A stretch of 64,000 bases of DNA from Filosporella fistucella. Its lineage: Eukaryota; Ascomycota; Leotiomycetes; Helotiales. Position numbers and translations under genes: made by a program. Below are positions 22,803-33,942 of the stretch, one piece after another (within the stretch, counting starts at the first letter, position 1; every line of letters starts with the position of its first letter). The DNA is taken from assembly GCA_030077755.1 (NCBI GenBank), contig JAQJZZ010000004.1, forward strand, positions 1,054,001 to 1,118,000, written 5' to 3'. The notes under the pieces were generated by a model. That model made no database searches. It had not been told where the DNA came from and saw nothing but the letters and a program-made list of their open reading frames with translations.

Positions 22803-24392
22803 AATGGGAAATGTCGTCGTTGATGTTCGGGTGCGACTAAACTATGAGATTTAGTATTGGAGACGTACCCATTCGGCGATGTAATACAGTATTGTAAAAT
22901 TACGATTCAAAGTTCATCGATTGGGGGAAAATCAGAGGCGTCTGTAGCGGATGAATAGAAAGCATCGAATGAATACTAGTCAACACCTAGCTATGGGCGT
23001 CTGCCGATTTATGCATTCGATTGTCACCTTTATGTTGACTTCGGTAGATGAGAAAATTGATATTGCCATTGAGAGCATTAATAATCCCTGATTCTGGCGC
23101 AGCAAATTTAGAAGGCATTGTGCAACACGCAAAATCCTCTTCTCCCTATCTAGAAAATCCCAGGGTTCGTCTACTGCTTTTCTCCGTCTTATCTCAAGGT
23201 TCGCCTGGCTAAATACTATAACTCACATATTGTCTAACGTCATGCAAGGGCAAGCACTACATAGCGCCAGCTTTAAGCGGAACTCAGAGAACGAGGAACT
23301 CGAAGCTCAAGATTCTGAGAGCAGAGAGATAGGTGTTAGTGGGGAAGCAAAATCGGCACTAAGAGAACCAGTTTGCCTGGGATAATACACTTTGTCCTAT
23401 TCGTCTGGAAGCATTATCAGTCAAGTACCTTTCAATGTTTATCTATTGTCCTCATCCAAGATACCTCCCAGGTTCCGTAGCATAAAAGAAGGCATGATGA
23501 GTGCCACAATCTCATACTTTTCGCTAGCAACAATAATAGCAATAATAGGTGTTCCCAACAGCTCGACCTGCATCTGTCTTTCTATCAGACATTGCCAAGC
23601 TGCCAAGCTGCCAAGCTCAGGTATTTTGTTTCCGAGCATCCTGTCGAGCCTATGAACTCTAAGTATGCTTAAAACATCCAACTGCTTTTGCGGGGCTGGA
23701 GCAGTGGCTAAAAGACAACACAAGACCACTTTTAGACACTTAGAGTTGCATAAGTGCAAAGCAGTGAGCACTTTGTCCTTTCCTGTACGAGAAGAGTATC
23801 GCACCCTCCGGCCTAAGAGCATCACGAGGGGTTGAATAGAAATAAGCTTAGAATTAAGAGGATAATAGCTGCAGACTTGTACAGAAGACACTTGTTTAAT
23901 TGTTTGACCCCGAGCTCCTCTCCCTACAACAGAATAGCTGCCTCATATCTAATCTGTCCTTCTCTTTTACTTTACCAATCTCTCCTGTATGCAGCCACTG
24001 TACTCGTCTGATCCTAATTTACCTTACTCTGCTCTTGCACACGGAGTACCTCCGTAGTGCTGTTCCACAAATATATACCACTTCAAGCTGACACTGGATC
24101 CATCTTGACCCTGGCGTCCCCTGGCTGCCCTTCCCGGCCCGTTGGCACCTACAATAGGTGCAACGACACGAACACTTCACTTTGTGCTTCTTCTGGCTTT
24201 TGGCCTTATTCCTTTTTTACGACTTGACGACTCAGCAACGACTAATCGAGACATTCGCCAATTCGAAATTGCTGGTCCCTTTTACAAAAATATGCTGCAC
24301 CGATTAACAAGTCTACGCTGACAACTCATTGTCGCGTGCCTTTTCTTTACATCCACTATTTCATCCGCCGAGGGGTCACCGAGCTACTCAAG
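22803..24392. other. Gene-poor stretch
   Basis: 1.6 kb with no large gene. A candidate two-exon mini-gene is listed separately at 23048-23332. A short gccaagct repeat in three copies lies at about 23592-23618. The part next to 24393 is the leader of the GH47 gene. Confidence 0.45.
23048..23332 (+). CDS. Candidate two-exon small protein, unknown
   Basis: ATG at 23048 opens a 39-codon frame to an intron-like gap at 23165-23248 (GTTCGT donor, TCTAAC branch point, GCAAG acceptor). The next exon continues 27 codons to TAG at 23330-23332. The 66-residue product would start MRKLILPLRALIIPDSG and continue with NLEGIVQHAKSSSPYLENPR, then a Lys/Arg-rich C-terminus. The splice signals are good and the product is basic with an Arg/Leu-rich N-terminus, as in small mitochondrial proteins. 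I recognise no family. The second exon is also open in another frame, which lowers confidence. Confidence 0.3.
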
Positions 24393-27300
24393 ATGTTGCG
24401 CTTCCGCCGATATCGAATTTACCTCCTCGTTGCTGCTGTATTTACGATCCTCATCATTCGACTGAGGCATTCAGACACCTGGTCCTCCCGCGCGACAGCC
24501 CTTGGAATTGACAGGACTGCTCCCAAAGTCGACAATGCTGGCACTGGTGGAGGTTTAAAGCCTGATGACACCCGGCCTCCGGCTGGTGTGAAGGACAAGG
24601 AAAAGGAGGCAGTGAAGATATCAAAATCATCTCCAATTACTTCTCCGAAGACTTCGGTTGCTACAAAGGCCAAGGAGGTAATTCGAACATCTGCGGCTGC
24701 TTCCATTCCAAAATCGAGCCCTCCCAGTGTGGAAACCATTCCCAAGGTTGTTCTCCCGGACAGAAATCCATTACCTCCAACCAAAGTCTCGGTGGCAGAT
24801 GAAAATGAAGACGATATACATGCAATCGGTCCCCCTGGTAGACAAGAATTCCCGATTTTCTCTGCTGTTCCAACGACTATTCATTGGGAAAGACAGGTTG
24901 AACATTTCCCAGTTCCTACGGAGTCACTCATTGCGCTACCTACGGGCGAGCCCATTGATTTGCCACAAATCCAGCATAAGTTCACTGACGAAACAACTGA
25001 CGCAAAGATCAGTCGGGAGAAACGTCTCGGTATGGTGAAGGCAGAATTTCAGAAGGCTTGGAAAGGTTATAAGGATTATGCCTGGCTTCACGATGAACTG
25101 TCCCCTGTATCTGGAAAGTTTCGAGATCCATTTTGTGGATGGGCTGCGACCTTGGTCGACTCTTTAGACACTCTATGGATCATGGGCCTCCAAGAGGAAT
25201 TTGAGGAAGCTGCGAGAGCTGTTGATATGATTGATTTCACTACGAGTACCCGTGGCGATATCCCGGTCTTCGAAACCACTATTCGATACATGGGAGGGCT
25301 ATTGGCAGCATATGATGTAAGTGGAGGACAATACAAGAATCTTCTTAACAAAGCGGTTGAATTGGGCGACATCATACTAGGTGCTTTCGATACTCCCAAC
25401 AGGATGCCATTGCTATACTATCATTGGAAGCCAGCATTCGCGTCGCAACCGCACCGGGCCAGTCAACGATCGAATCTGGCGGAGCTTGGCTCGCTGTCAA
25501 TGGAATTCACAAGACTGGCTCAATTGACTCAAAACCCTCGGTATTATGATGCGGTAGCTCGTGTCACAGACGCCCTGTTAGACTGGCAAGAGAGAGGAAC
25601 CAAGCTCGGAGGTGTCTTCCCCGAAAACGTGGACGCTTCAGGATGCAACAGGACCGTTCAAGAAGTGCCAATTTCAAGCAGCAGAGAACCTTCCATCAGC
25701 CCAGCATTGAGCGTGGAGGAGCCTACGGGATACCAGCCAAATACACCGGATGATGTCGTTGAACCGAGACCAAATAAGAAAGAGACACCTACGGGGCCAG
25801 GTTCTCTTGAGCTACAGGTAACACCAGGTGAGCCAGGCAAGGCTCGTATCGTAGGCTGGGAAGATAGAAAACATACGAAGAGAGATGTTCCTGTTTCACC
25901 AAAGGTTGGAGAGGCGGGTGTTAAGAAAAGCGGCGGAGTAGTTGCTGTGAACTCAACGTCAACTCCAATCCCTGTGACCGACTCTATCACCGGACTCCCT
26001 CTCGACATTCCAGGAGCAAAGGCCAAGATAGGCAAGTCTGTTGGAGAGTGGGATTGTGTTCCACAAGGACTTGAATCCGCTTCTGGTGGTTACGGTGCCG
26101 AGAAGTATTCTATGGGCGGTGGGCAAGACTCCACCTACGAGTACTTTCCAAAGGTACGTGAAATATTCCAAACATTAAGTTGTGGCTGATTTTCTTCAGC
26201 AATACCTCCTTCTTGGTGGCCTCGAACAAAAATACGCAACGATGTACCTCAAGACCATCGATGCCATCCGGAAGTACATGCTATATCGACCTATGATACC
26301 AGACAACCGGGACATTTTATTCTCGGGCTCTGTAACAACCTACGGGGATCCTGAAAATGATATTACACTCACGCCAGAGGTCGAGCATTTGACCTGCTTC
26401 ATTGGGGGTATGGTTGGAATGGGGGCCAAGCTGTTTGGACTGGATGGAGATCTTGAAATTGCTAAGAAGCTCACTGACGGGTGTGTATGGGCGTATGAAT
26501 CAATGCCATCTGGTATTATGCCAGAAGGTTCAAACGTTATGCCTTGCAAGAGCTCTCAGCATTGCACTTGGAATCAGACGGCGTACTGGGAATTTTTAGA
26601 TCCAATTGGCTCAGACAGGGATAATCAGATCAAGGAGTACATTGAGCGGAAGGAGGCTCTCGCCAAAGAAGCAGCAGCCGAAGCCGAAGCTACTGCACTC
26701 AGACTTGAGGCAGAGAAAATCAACAGTCTAAAGTCCGAACAACACCGCCTCGATGATGCGACCACAGCCGACTTTGAAACTACGGATCCAGCCAAAGGAA
26801 GCTCCTCGCTAGCAAAAGACACTCCCGTCTCATTGCAGAGAAGACAGCTTGATCCCAGCAAGGACTTACCAAAGCCAATCACTCATAACTTCAAAGAAGA
26901 TGTGAAAAGTGAGAAGATTTTGAATGCCGTTGATCAGAAGCTGAAGGAGAAATCTGAGCACACAGAAGCCGAACTGGCTCTTGTCTCTCAAACTGGACGT
27001 CAAGCAGATATTTCAGAGAAGCCTCTTACCACTGAAGCTGGTGAAGTACTTCCCGATCCGATGATGCCCCTAACCCATAAGCAATATGTGGAGCAACGTG
27101 TCAAGCAAGAATCTTTGCCACCAGGGTATACTTCTATTCGGTCGAGAAAGTACATCTTGAGGTATGTGTGATCTTACAAATCGTTTGTTGATTTTCTAAC
27201 GATTATGTAGACCAGAAGCCATTGAGAGTGTCTGGTACATGTACCGGATCACAGGTGACACTATCTGGCAGGACAAGGGTTGGAGAATGTTCGAGTCCAT

Positions 27301-27505
27301 CATCAATGCAACCTCTACAAAATACGGGCATTCTGCTGTCTATGATGTGACTTCGGATACGCCGTACAAAGTCGACGAGATGGAAAGTTTCTGGCTAGCC
27401 GAAACACTCAAGTACTTTTATTTGCTCTACTCGACGCCAGATACAATAAGTCTTGATGAATACGTGCTCAACACCGAGGCCCACCCTTTCAAGAGACCAA
27501 CTTGA
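24393..27505 (+). CDS. GH47 alpha-1,2-mannosidase with large insertions
   Basis: Three exons: 24393-26153, 26200-27161 and 27211-27505, giving 1005 residues. After a short basic cytosolic tail there is one membrane anchor ([16 protein letters not shown]), so it is a type II membrane protein of the ER or Golgi. A Ser/Thr/Pro/Lys-rich stem follows. The GH47 catalytic domain begins near residue 200 ([20 protein letters not shown]) and ends with NTEAHP (Thr996, calcium-binding position). Class I mannosidases trim mannose from N-glycans. Two long inserts break the domain, at about residues 418-556 (Pro/Thr-rich) and 730-877 (Ala/Glu-rich, coiled-coil-like). Typical GH47 enzymes have 500-650 residues. 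The frame is open upstream to a GTG at 24336, but the ATG at 24393 directly before the anchor is preferred. Confidence 0.9.
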
Positions 27506-29515
27506 ACAGAGCAAAGTGGGGCATTGTAAGCTAATCGGGGTTCTCTGGAGTTCTGGCCACTAGTTGGACGTGTTTTCGGTGTTGCGAAGGGCTGGTATGA
27601 CTCTGGATGGACGAATCATCTCGTGCATAGATCTGGCGTTTGGAGCAATGTATTCTAGAGACTTTTGCGGATGGATCTCGAATAATAGTGATTTTTCGAA
27701 GTTCTGGCTCTCCTCGTGCAGACTGTTTATGATTATTGTGTCTAGATATAACGAGCAAGTGCTAGTGGGTATTTGTGTTTGGCTCTTCTACTCACGTGGG
27801 CGGGGCAGAAAGTCTCCGACTCCTATCCCAGAATTTCCACATATTTTTATCTTTATCAAGGCTAGGAACATTCAGCATTTCCCAGTAGGTTATAAGCTTA
27901 GTACTTTCACGTCCTCCACATCTAATATTTTAGTCGGTCTCCATTCCATTACGATTCGCTTGCTCTAATCGGGGTAGAATCAGGAGACAGGCCGCAAGAG
28001 TACATTCAAGAAACAATATTTCCCTGCAGATTTTCGGGCTATACTACTCAATCTCCTGCCTTAGAAGTGTAAATAGACGCAGTCTCTAGATAGAGTGTTC
28101 ATAGATACTTCGAAATCCTGGCACATCCCTAGTAGTTCAATATATAAGACGGTCAGAATATAAACTTTTTTGTTATACTAGGTTAACACAAATGATATAC
28201 CAGTAGACAACTGCTCGAACACCACGTCTTCGACAATCACAACAGCAGCGGATATTTACCTTCACGGCTTTGACTACGTTGTCTCGAGTAGGAACAATAT
28301 TCTGGCCAAATTCTGAGGATTAGCATAGAAATTTCAATACAGGTGGTGGGCGAACGCCATTTTCGGCAACTTGATCTCACCATCATCTTTTCAGTTGATA
28401 GTTTGATTTGAGAGAAGGGCATTTCTTGAGGTAGGAACAGTTGGCCGGACAGGACTGCCTTCAGGAGGTCGGACGCGTCTTACTAACTGGTCGACGAAGA
28501 TTTCATGAATCATTCTTACCGCTGCAGGAGTGGGAACAATGAGTAGGTATAAAATTTACGAAGTGATAGGCATATCTGGCCAAAGGTTTCTGCAGCTGGG
28601 ATATCAGGGCTTCGGACGCACCTTTAGACTATAGGTAATCTTCCTTATCTTGGCAAGGGAGGAAAATAAGGGAGCCGACAATACCCGAATTTGGAACTCA
28701 CCCTCTGAGTTCGGTTTTCAGTAACCCTTCGACATCGTCGATTTGGATTCTATCTAGTCTAGACTGCCTTGAAGAGTGATATGAAGCTATACACAAAATA
28801 AGTCTATAGACGACTAAAATCATGATGAGAGCGAACCCGCCGCTCAAGAAGGCTTGGAGTCCGCTTTAGGGACCCTACGAGATAGATCTCTAGGGAAAAA
28901 AAAAAAAAACAATAGCTGCACAGGGTGTATACGTTCAAGTCAAGCAATCAAGGCAGAAAGTCTTACTGTGTAGTCACATTCCGAGGCCAGGCTGTCTGAA
29001 TCTTACACCAATGCTAGGTGATTGACAGGTACATTATCAAGGAATGTTAACACGCTCTTTTTCACACTAGGTACAATAAATATAAATGGGGGTAGAAGAA
29101 ACCCAGGCGAATGCACTGCGGAATTTTGGACTTTAAGACACACTCCCAACCTCGCTCCTAGAACTTTCCTAGATTCTTTGCACCTTTAGAAGCTCCGTCT
29201 GACATCCAGTGCAGATGTAAGAGCGGTCTATGCAGTTCGATCTCGAAATACACCCGAGTTCCTCTAAGAAGCTGTCGAGGGCCCCTTGCAAGCATCGTCC
29301 GTTGATAAATCCAGCTTAAATTAATTTGTTGTTCTGGCTCTTCACATTGGACAGGAATATAATTAAAAGAATAATATAAGGAAACTTCAGATGAACCGGT
29401 AGATCTGGGAGACACTCTTTTGACTAGACCTTGGCTAGCAATACCGATACGCAAAATAACATGTCAAATAACTCAATGCTAAAACAATTTCTTTCGTGAA
29501 ATTCATTTCATTCAT
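27506..29515. other. Gene-poor stretch
   Basis: 2 kb with no recognisable gene. A 14-A homopolymer lies at 28896-28909. TA-rich segments near 28070-28200 and 28740-28820 could be remains of decayed repeats, but no element could be identified. Confidence 0.4.
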
Positions 29516-29716
29516 TTAGTGATGGCTTCTACTAGTGAGGGTGGCCAATTCTTCTTGGGTCTCCATCACAGCTCCTCTTCGAATCAAGACCGATTCATAT
29601 CTCGCCGTCTTGGCCCAAGCTGACTGACGATATGCAGTTATCTAACTGTTGTGTTTAACGTCGGGACCTCGTCCAGCACTTGGACCGCGATAGGCGACAG
29701 TAATATGACCCTTCAT
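29516..29716 (-). CDS. Candidate small protein or broken exon with internal TAG
   Basis: A 67-codon frame from ATG at 29716 to TAA at 29516, with one in-frame TAG at codon 25. After the TAG it reads AYRQSAWAKTARYESVLIRR and continues GAVMETQEELATLTSRSHH, with strong coding character. Before it lies MKGHITVAYRGPSAGRG. The TAG might be the acceptor of a short intron, but no donor with good consensus fits (candidates give 18, 36 or 57 nt). It could be the last exon of a small gene or a decayed gene. It lies about 60 bp beyond the 3' end of the J-protein gene on the same strand. Confidence 0.3.
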
Positions 29717-29774
29717 TTCCTAGTTAGGAATGAAGGCAAATATTAATAGCTTCATATCAGATCGAAGCCAATGC

Positions 29775-30746
29775 CTATCCATCTTTCGGAGTCTCATTCG
29801 GACGGTACTCGGCTGTGCGCCGCCTTATGTCAACCTGGGTTGAGGCATCTTGGGCCGGGGGTAGCAATTTCCTGGAGCTCTCTTCCTTAGGCTCCACCAA
29901 TTTATACCCTTCCGGATCTCGCTGTCTGAGGAAGCTATTTATTCTCTCGTCTCTACTTCCGTAGGCAGAGGTTGTCTCTCTCCTTCGTCTCATAAGGTCT
30001 TTAGAGATGTTGTTGTGAAGAGCATCTCGTTGTTCAACGAAGCTCATCCCGTAGTTTCCGGCCCGTGTGGCTTGTCCAACACCACCAAGGGCAGCAAATA
30101 TCATAATCAATCCAACAAAGGCGCTGTTGGAAACAAATCTTGGCTCCTGCGGGCCCTTCGAGTCCCTTTGATACCATCTTTCCCAATCCTCCCATGTCGC
30201 ATTTTGACTCGGTCCACCCGGTCCACCACCCCAGCCTCTCCCACTATAAGTTCCCCATGTATTTGCTGGATCGGAAGCATCGCGTGGTCCTACGACGTCA
30301 GGTTGACCATTCCAGCCAGCTCCATAGCAATCATACGCCCCTCTTTTGACGGGGTCTGAAAGAATATTATTTGCAGCTACGACCAATCTGTATCTTTCCA
30401 ATTTGGTAGCGTACGATAATTCAGCGTCGGCAGTATGAAAGTCGTGCCTGTCTGGATGGTACAACTTGACAAGCTCGTAGAATCGTCGCTTCGAGTATGG
30501 TGAGCCTCTCCTCTGATTGAAGATCTGGTACGGCGTCGGGATTGTATTATTTGACGCTACTTCCGGCCATTTAAGGTTTCCATGATTATGTCTGCTGTGG
30601 CCGTCAGAGACCATGGCATATGAGCGTTGCCGTTGGTGAGGGCTGACTCCGATGGAATGGCATGATGACGTCTTAGATCCTGACGTCGAAGTCTGAAGGG
30701 AGTGCAAATTATTGCAGGAAAAGAGAATGCTGGACTTCTTCAACAT
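29775..30746 (-). CDS. Mitochondrial J-domain protein with membrane segment
   Basis: Single exon, 323 residues from the ATG at 30746. The first ~50 residues are Ser/Arg/Lys-rich without acidic residues, like a mitochondrial presequence. The J domain spans about residues 65-140, with the HPD motif at 97-99 (KLYHPDRHDF) and ANNILSDPVKRGAYD. A Gly/Trp-rich linker follows (GRGWGGGPGGPSQNATWEDW). A single hydrophobic helix (AFVGLIMIFAALGGVGQA) then suggests anchoring in the inner membrane, with a charged C-terminus. J-proteins stimulate Hsp70 ATPase; the client of this one is unknown. Confidence 0.85.
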   Translation of the reverse strand: MLKKSSILFSCNNLHSLQTSTSGSKTSSCHSIGVSPHQRQRSYAMVSDGHSRHNHGNLKWPEVASNNTIPTPYQIFNQRRGSPYSKRRFYELVKLYHPDRHDFHTADAELSYATKLERYRLVVAANNILSDPVKRGAYDCYGAGWNGQPDVVGPRDASDPANTWGTYSGRGWGGGPGGPSQNATWEDWERWYQRDSKGPQEPRFVSNSAFVGLIMIFAALGGVGQATRAGNYGMSFVEQRDALHNNISKDLMRRRRETTSAYGSRDERINSFLRQRDPEGYKLVEPKEESSRKLLPPAQDASTQVDIRRRTAEYRPNETPKDG

Positions 30747-31263
30747 GTCTGAATATGGCCAGTGTATCAATCACTGGCAGATAACGATCAATCCGGGTAG
30801 GGAGTCATGTTGTTGAAATAACTCTAGCAAGAGTTACTATGAGTGTATTGGTTGGGGGGAATATCATGGTATACCTTAGGTGCGGCTCCCTAGGCTAAGC
30901 TATGGAAGTAGTTGGAGTTGGTAGGGTAGAAAGGCGAGTAGGGTTATTAGTCGCCGATACGGATCGGCATTGTCTTGAGTGGAAATCGATATGCTAAGGC
31001 CATACAGTACTTGTACACAAACGTGGATAAGTGGGCTTCTCTCTTATCATACCCTTGAAGCACGATAAGAAACGCGCTCAAGAACTTTGAAGCTGTTCCA
31101 GCCCGAACGCGACAACACCATCTCATGCTCAAAATTATCTCATTACCTCGCGATGAACTTGTCTCAAAGCAGTCGATTCGTTCATCTTTCGCGCATTTGA
31201 ATGCATTTGATTGTTTCATGAAACTGAAAGTCCTAGCCAGGCCATCAAGGTCTCTCGAACTTC
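30747..31263. other. Divergent intergenic region
   Basis: About 500 bp between the J-protein gene and the uncharacterised gene on the plus strand. A 90-codon frame on the minus strand and an overlapping plus-strand frame from 31127 are both open, but neither links convincingly to a gene. Confidence 0.4.
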
Positions 31264-33024
31264 ATGATGCTTCACTCTCGTCTGTCTAAGTATAGACTGC
31301 TACCAAAGAACAAGAATAGAGCTTTCCCATCCCAAAACACTCACCATGCCAGATTAATACAATCAGATGACTTGTATGATAAGGAGACTGGACAAGTATA
31401 TACTGAGACTACTTCTTCAGTGCAACATGTCAATCATCATGCCTGGAGTCGCCAAAGCCGGAAGAACCAACATTTCCGAGCACCCTCCAGGAGAGGCGTG
31501 AGGGGATCTTCTTCGCTTCAGAGCACGGCTGTTGAAACTCTTCTGCTGAACATATCAGACGTCACATTCGAGGGACTTGAATCCATCCCTGTGAATTTGT
31601 TACAGCCTATCTGGAAAGAAATCAATCAGAGGTAAGACACTCATACCTTGTTTCGGTCCTTTCTGATATTCGATAGGGGTTTGGTATGCTTTGAACTCTG
31701 GTACATGTTCTCCAGGCTCCTTCGTCATGAAGAGACCGCAACAATGGGACTGATGAGGTATCAGCAAGCATTTGAAGAAATTGCTCCGCCATTAAAGGTC
31801 TACCTTACACCATTGGTCTCACCCTCATTCGATTTTATCTCATCATTGAGTATAACGGTCGATGTGTCAGTCCCGGATCTTGTGAAATTGTCCCAGATTG
31901 TCAATTTGGGCGTATTAGAGATTGTCTCAAAGTCACCGTTGTCCGGTATTTCGAATCGATTGATCCGTAGTTGGAGCACTGCTGCAAAGGATGGGGCATT
32001 TCGGGTACTGAGGATTCTCAAACTTTGGGGACATAAGGAATTGACCACCACATCGCTGATCTATCTGAACGACTTTTGGTCACTCGCAGTATACGATGTA
32101 CGAGGTTGCCATTTTGATACACGGACAATGCCCTGCATTAGGGAGCTAGGCGTAAGATGCTCTTTACCCCCTTCCAAATCTGTATCCACTGGGAAGATTC
32201 AACATCACCCAAGCTGCATATTATAGAGGCCCAGAGGTCGGATTTCCATGGGCAGATTGCATGCTAATTTGTTGCAGTGGAAATGTATTGTGTCCGATTA
32301 TGCCATCTTGGAAGACCTAGAAGGTGCATGTGCTGAACGAGCTAAAAGACTTCACGCCCATCCCAAATCTCCCTTTGTCGTCCGCAAGACTTGCCCATCG
32401 CAAATACCAGACACAGCAAAAATTGTCCGAGTCAAACGGTCAGAAATGTTAAAATATTTTCAGATGCCAGTTGAAAACACAGCCAGAGCGTCATCCCAGG
32501 CACAAGCCAAATGTACGACGAAAAAGTGGGATTTTGTCAATTATACGATGTTCTCGAGGGTCGGCGAGCTTAGGAATGACATGGACCTACGGAATGCCGG
32601 TATCGAGTTGCAAGATCAAGCAATAGCTACCGATGGGTTGATAAGCTCTGTGCCGATCGTCTCTATTCGACTAGGTCCAACTCCCATGTGCCTTTCTCCC
32701 CTGGCCAAAAGATTTGACCTTAATGCTGCCTTCACTAAGTCTACCGCTAGCTTCAAGAGCGACGAATGGAGACATTTAGAGAATCAGCCAGGGAGAATGC
32801 ATTCTCAGAATTTACTGTTCCTCCGTTTGAAAGTACCCCCTCGAGCAGTCGGAAAGTCTGCAGATCCTTCTTTCGAGGGTGTTTCACAGGCGACCAAGAT
32901 GGTGCACGGGAAAGGTATCAAAGTTGGAGATGCGCAAACGGCTTCCTCAAGTGGTGCTGGATCTGTGAATGTGAAAGCAAAGAAGAAGAGAAAGCTGGAT
33001 GACATCCTAGGCGACTTCTATTGA
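31264..33024 (+). CDS. Uncharacterised protein with C-terminal nuclear localisation signal
   Basis: Three exons: 31264-31631, 31716-32151 and 32227-33024, giving 533 residues. The N-terminus is basic. The middle (TLLLNISDVTFEGLESIPVN, then YLTPLVSPSFDFISSLSI) and LRILKLWGHKELTTTSLIYL look like leucine-rich-repeat strands, as in fungal F-box/LRR-like proteins. The C-terminus ends AKKKRKLDDILGDFY, a clear nuclear localisation type signal. The second intron is 75 nt with GTAAGA donor and TATAG acceptor. Its length is a multiple of three and the only in-frame stop is its last TAG, so splicing is required. No enzymatic motif seen. The upstream limit is uncertain. Confidence 0.7.
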
Positions 33025-33430
33025 TATATGGAACGAGTAAGATTCGGGTTGTAAGGTAGATACCAATGATACCCCTAAGTTAAGATTAGGGTGTATGACT
33101 GTGCTCGATCCCTGGATTCGATGTGAGAAAGGTGACCGAGGCCTCAACAGATCTATATATCAATTTGGCACAATATGGATCAGACACTGCCTGAGACTGC
33201 AGTGTCATAATGATCAAACTTTGAGTCGAAATCACTCAACTATGTTCTAGCACCTTGCCATGAACACAGGCATTCCTAGATATAGCTTTGCTATGCTACC
33301 TTTTCAATAATAGTTCCCCCCAGATCCGTTAAACAATCGTTAAAAAGCCATGCAACGCAGAACCCATCCTATGCCCCAGAAACCATGTCACACTTCCATA
33401 CCAACTCAAACTCGACCGCTTTCACCTCCC
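33025..33430. other. Convergent 3' region
   Basis: About 400 bp between the ends of two converging genes. Nothing coding or structured seen. Confidence 0.5.
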
Positions 33431-33942
33431 TTAATCAAGCCGAGTTTCCTTGTCCTGAACGGGGAAATCAGTCCCGGTGGTGCCTTTGTATTGCTTGCGA
33501 ATGAAATCGGAGATCTGCTCGTCCTTGGCCTGCTCAACAGCAGATTCATTGTCTTGGGCACCCTGACCCATGAATTTCTCTTGGGCAAAGTCAACAGCTG
33601 GTCCAGGTTAGCTTCATTATAATTGGATGGATAGGGGTTGAGGTGAATGGCAGTGCTGATGCAAGTATTGGTGAAGCAATGAATGCCCTGGAGTTGCGGG
33701 AGAACAACAAGTTCTGTGTAACTCTTACCCTTATCAAGATAATCCTCATTCTTCTCAGATTCCTTTCCACCACCGGCAGCAGAGTTCAGCTTATTCGTAA
33801 GGCCACCAAGGAATCCGCCATCATTGCCTTGTTGATTAGAGCTCTCCTCATTGCGACCTTCATTGCTCTGCTGGTTCTGTCCTTGCTGTTGATTGTTGTT
33901 ATCGCCAGCAAATTGCTCTTGTGCCTTCTTGAGAAAGTCCAT
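33431..33942 (-). CDS. Small Gln/Asn-rich hydrophilic protein
   Basis: Two exons: 33942-33729 and 33597-33431, giving 126 residues; the intron is 131 nt with branch point GCTAAC. The N-terminal part reads MDFLKKAQEQFAGD and then runs into a Gln/Asn/Gly/Glu-rich disordered stretch and GGFLGGLTNKLNSAAGGGK. The second exon gives AVDFAQEKFMGQ and QAKDEQISDFIRKQYKGTTG, an amphipathic helix region. The pattern matches small stress-induced or conidiation-type hydrophilic proteins of filamentous fungi, but I cannot name a tested function. Confidence 0.75.

Noticed and set aside
23439..23891. 150-codon minus-strand frame
   Set aside because: No domain, odd composition, no splice or start context, and no support beyond being open.
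27506..29515. Transposon relic in the 2-kb gene-poor stretch
   Set aside because: No terminal repeats, target duplication or transposase or reverse-transcriptase remnants could be recognised.
31127..31295. Plus-strand frame MLKIISLPRDELVSK as a first exon of the uncharacterised NLS gene
   Set aside because: It ends in a stop and no donor/acceptor pair joins it in frame to the exon at 31264.
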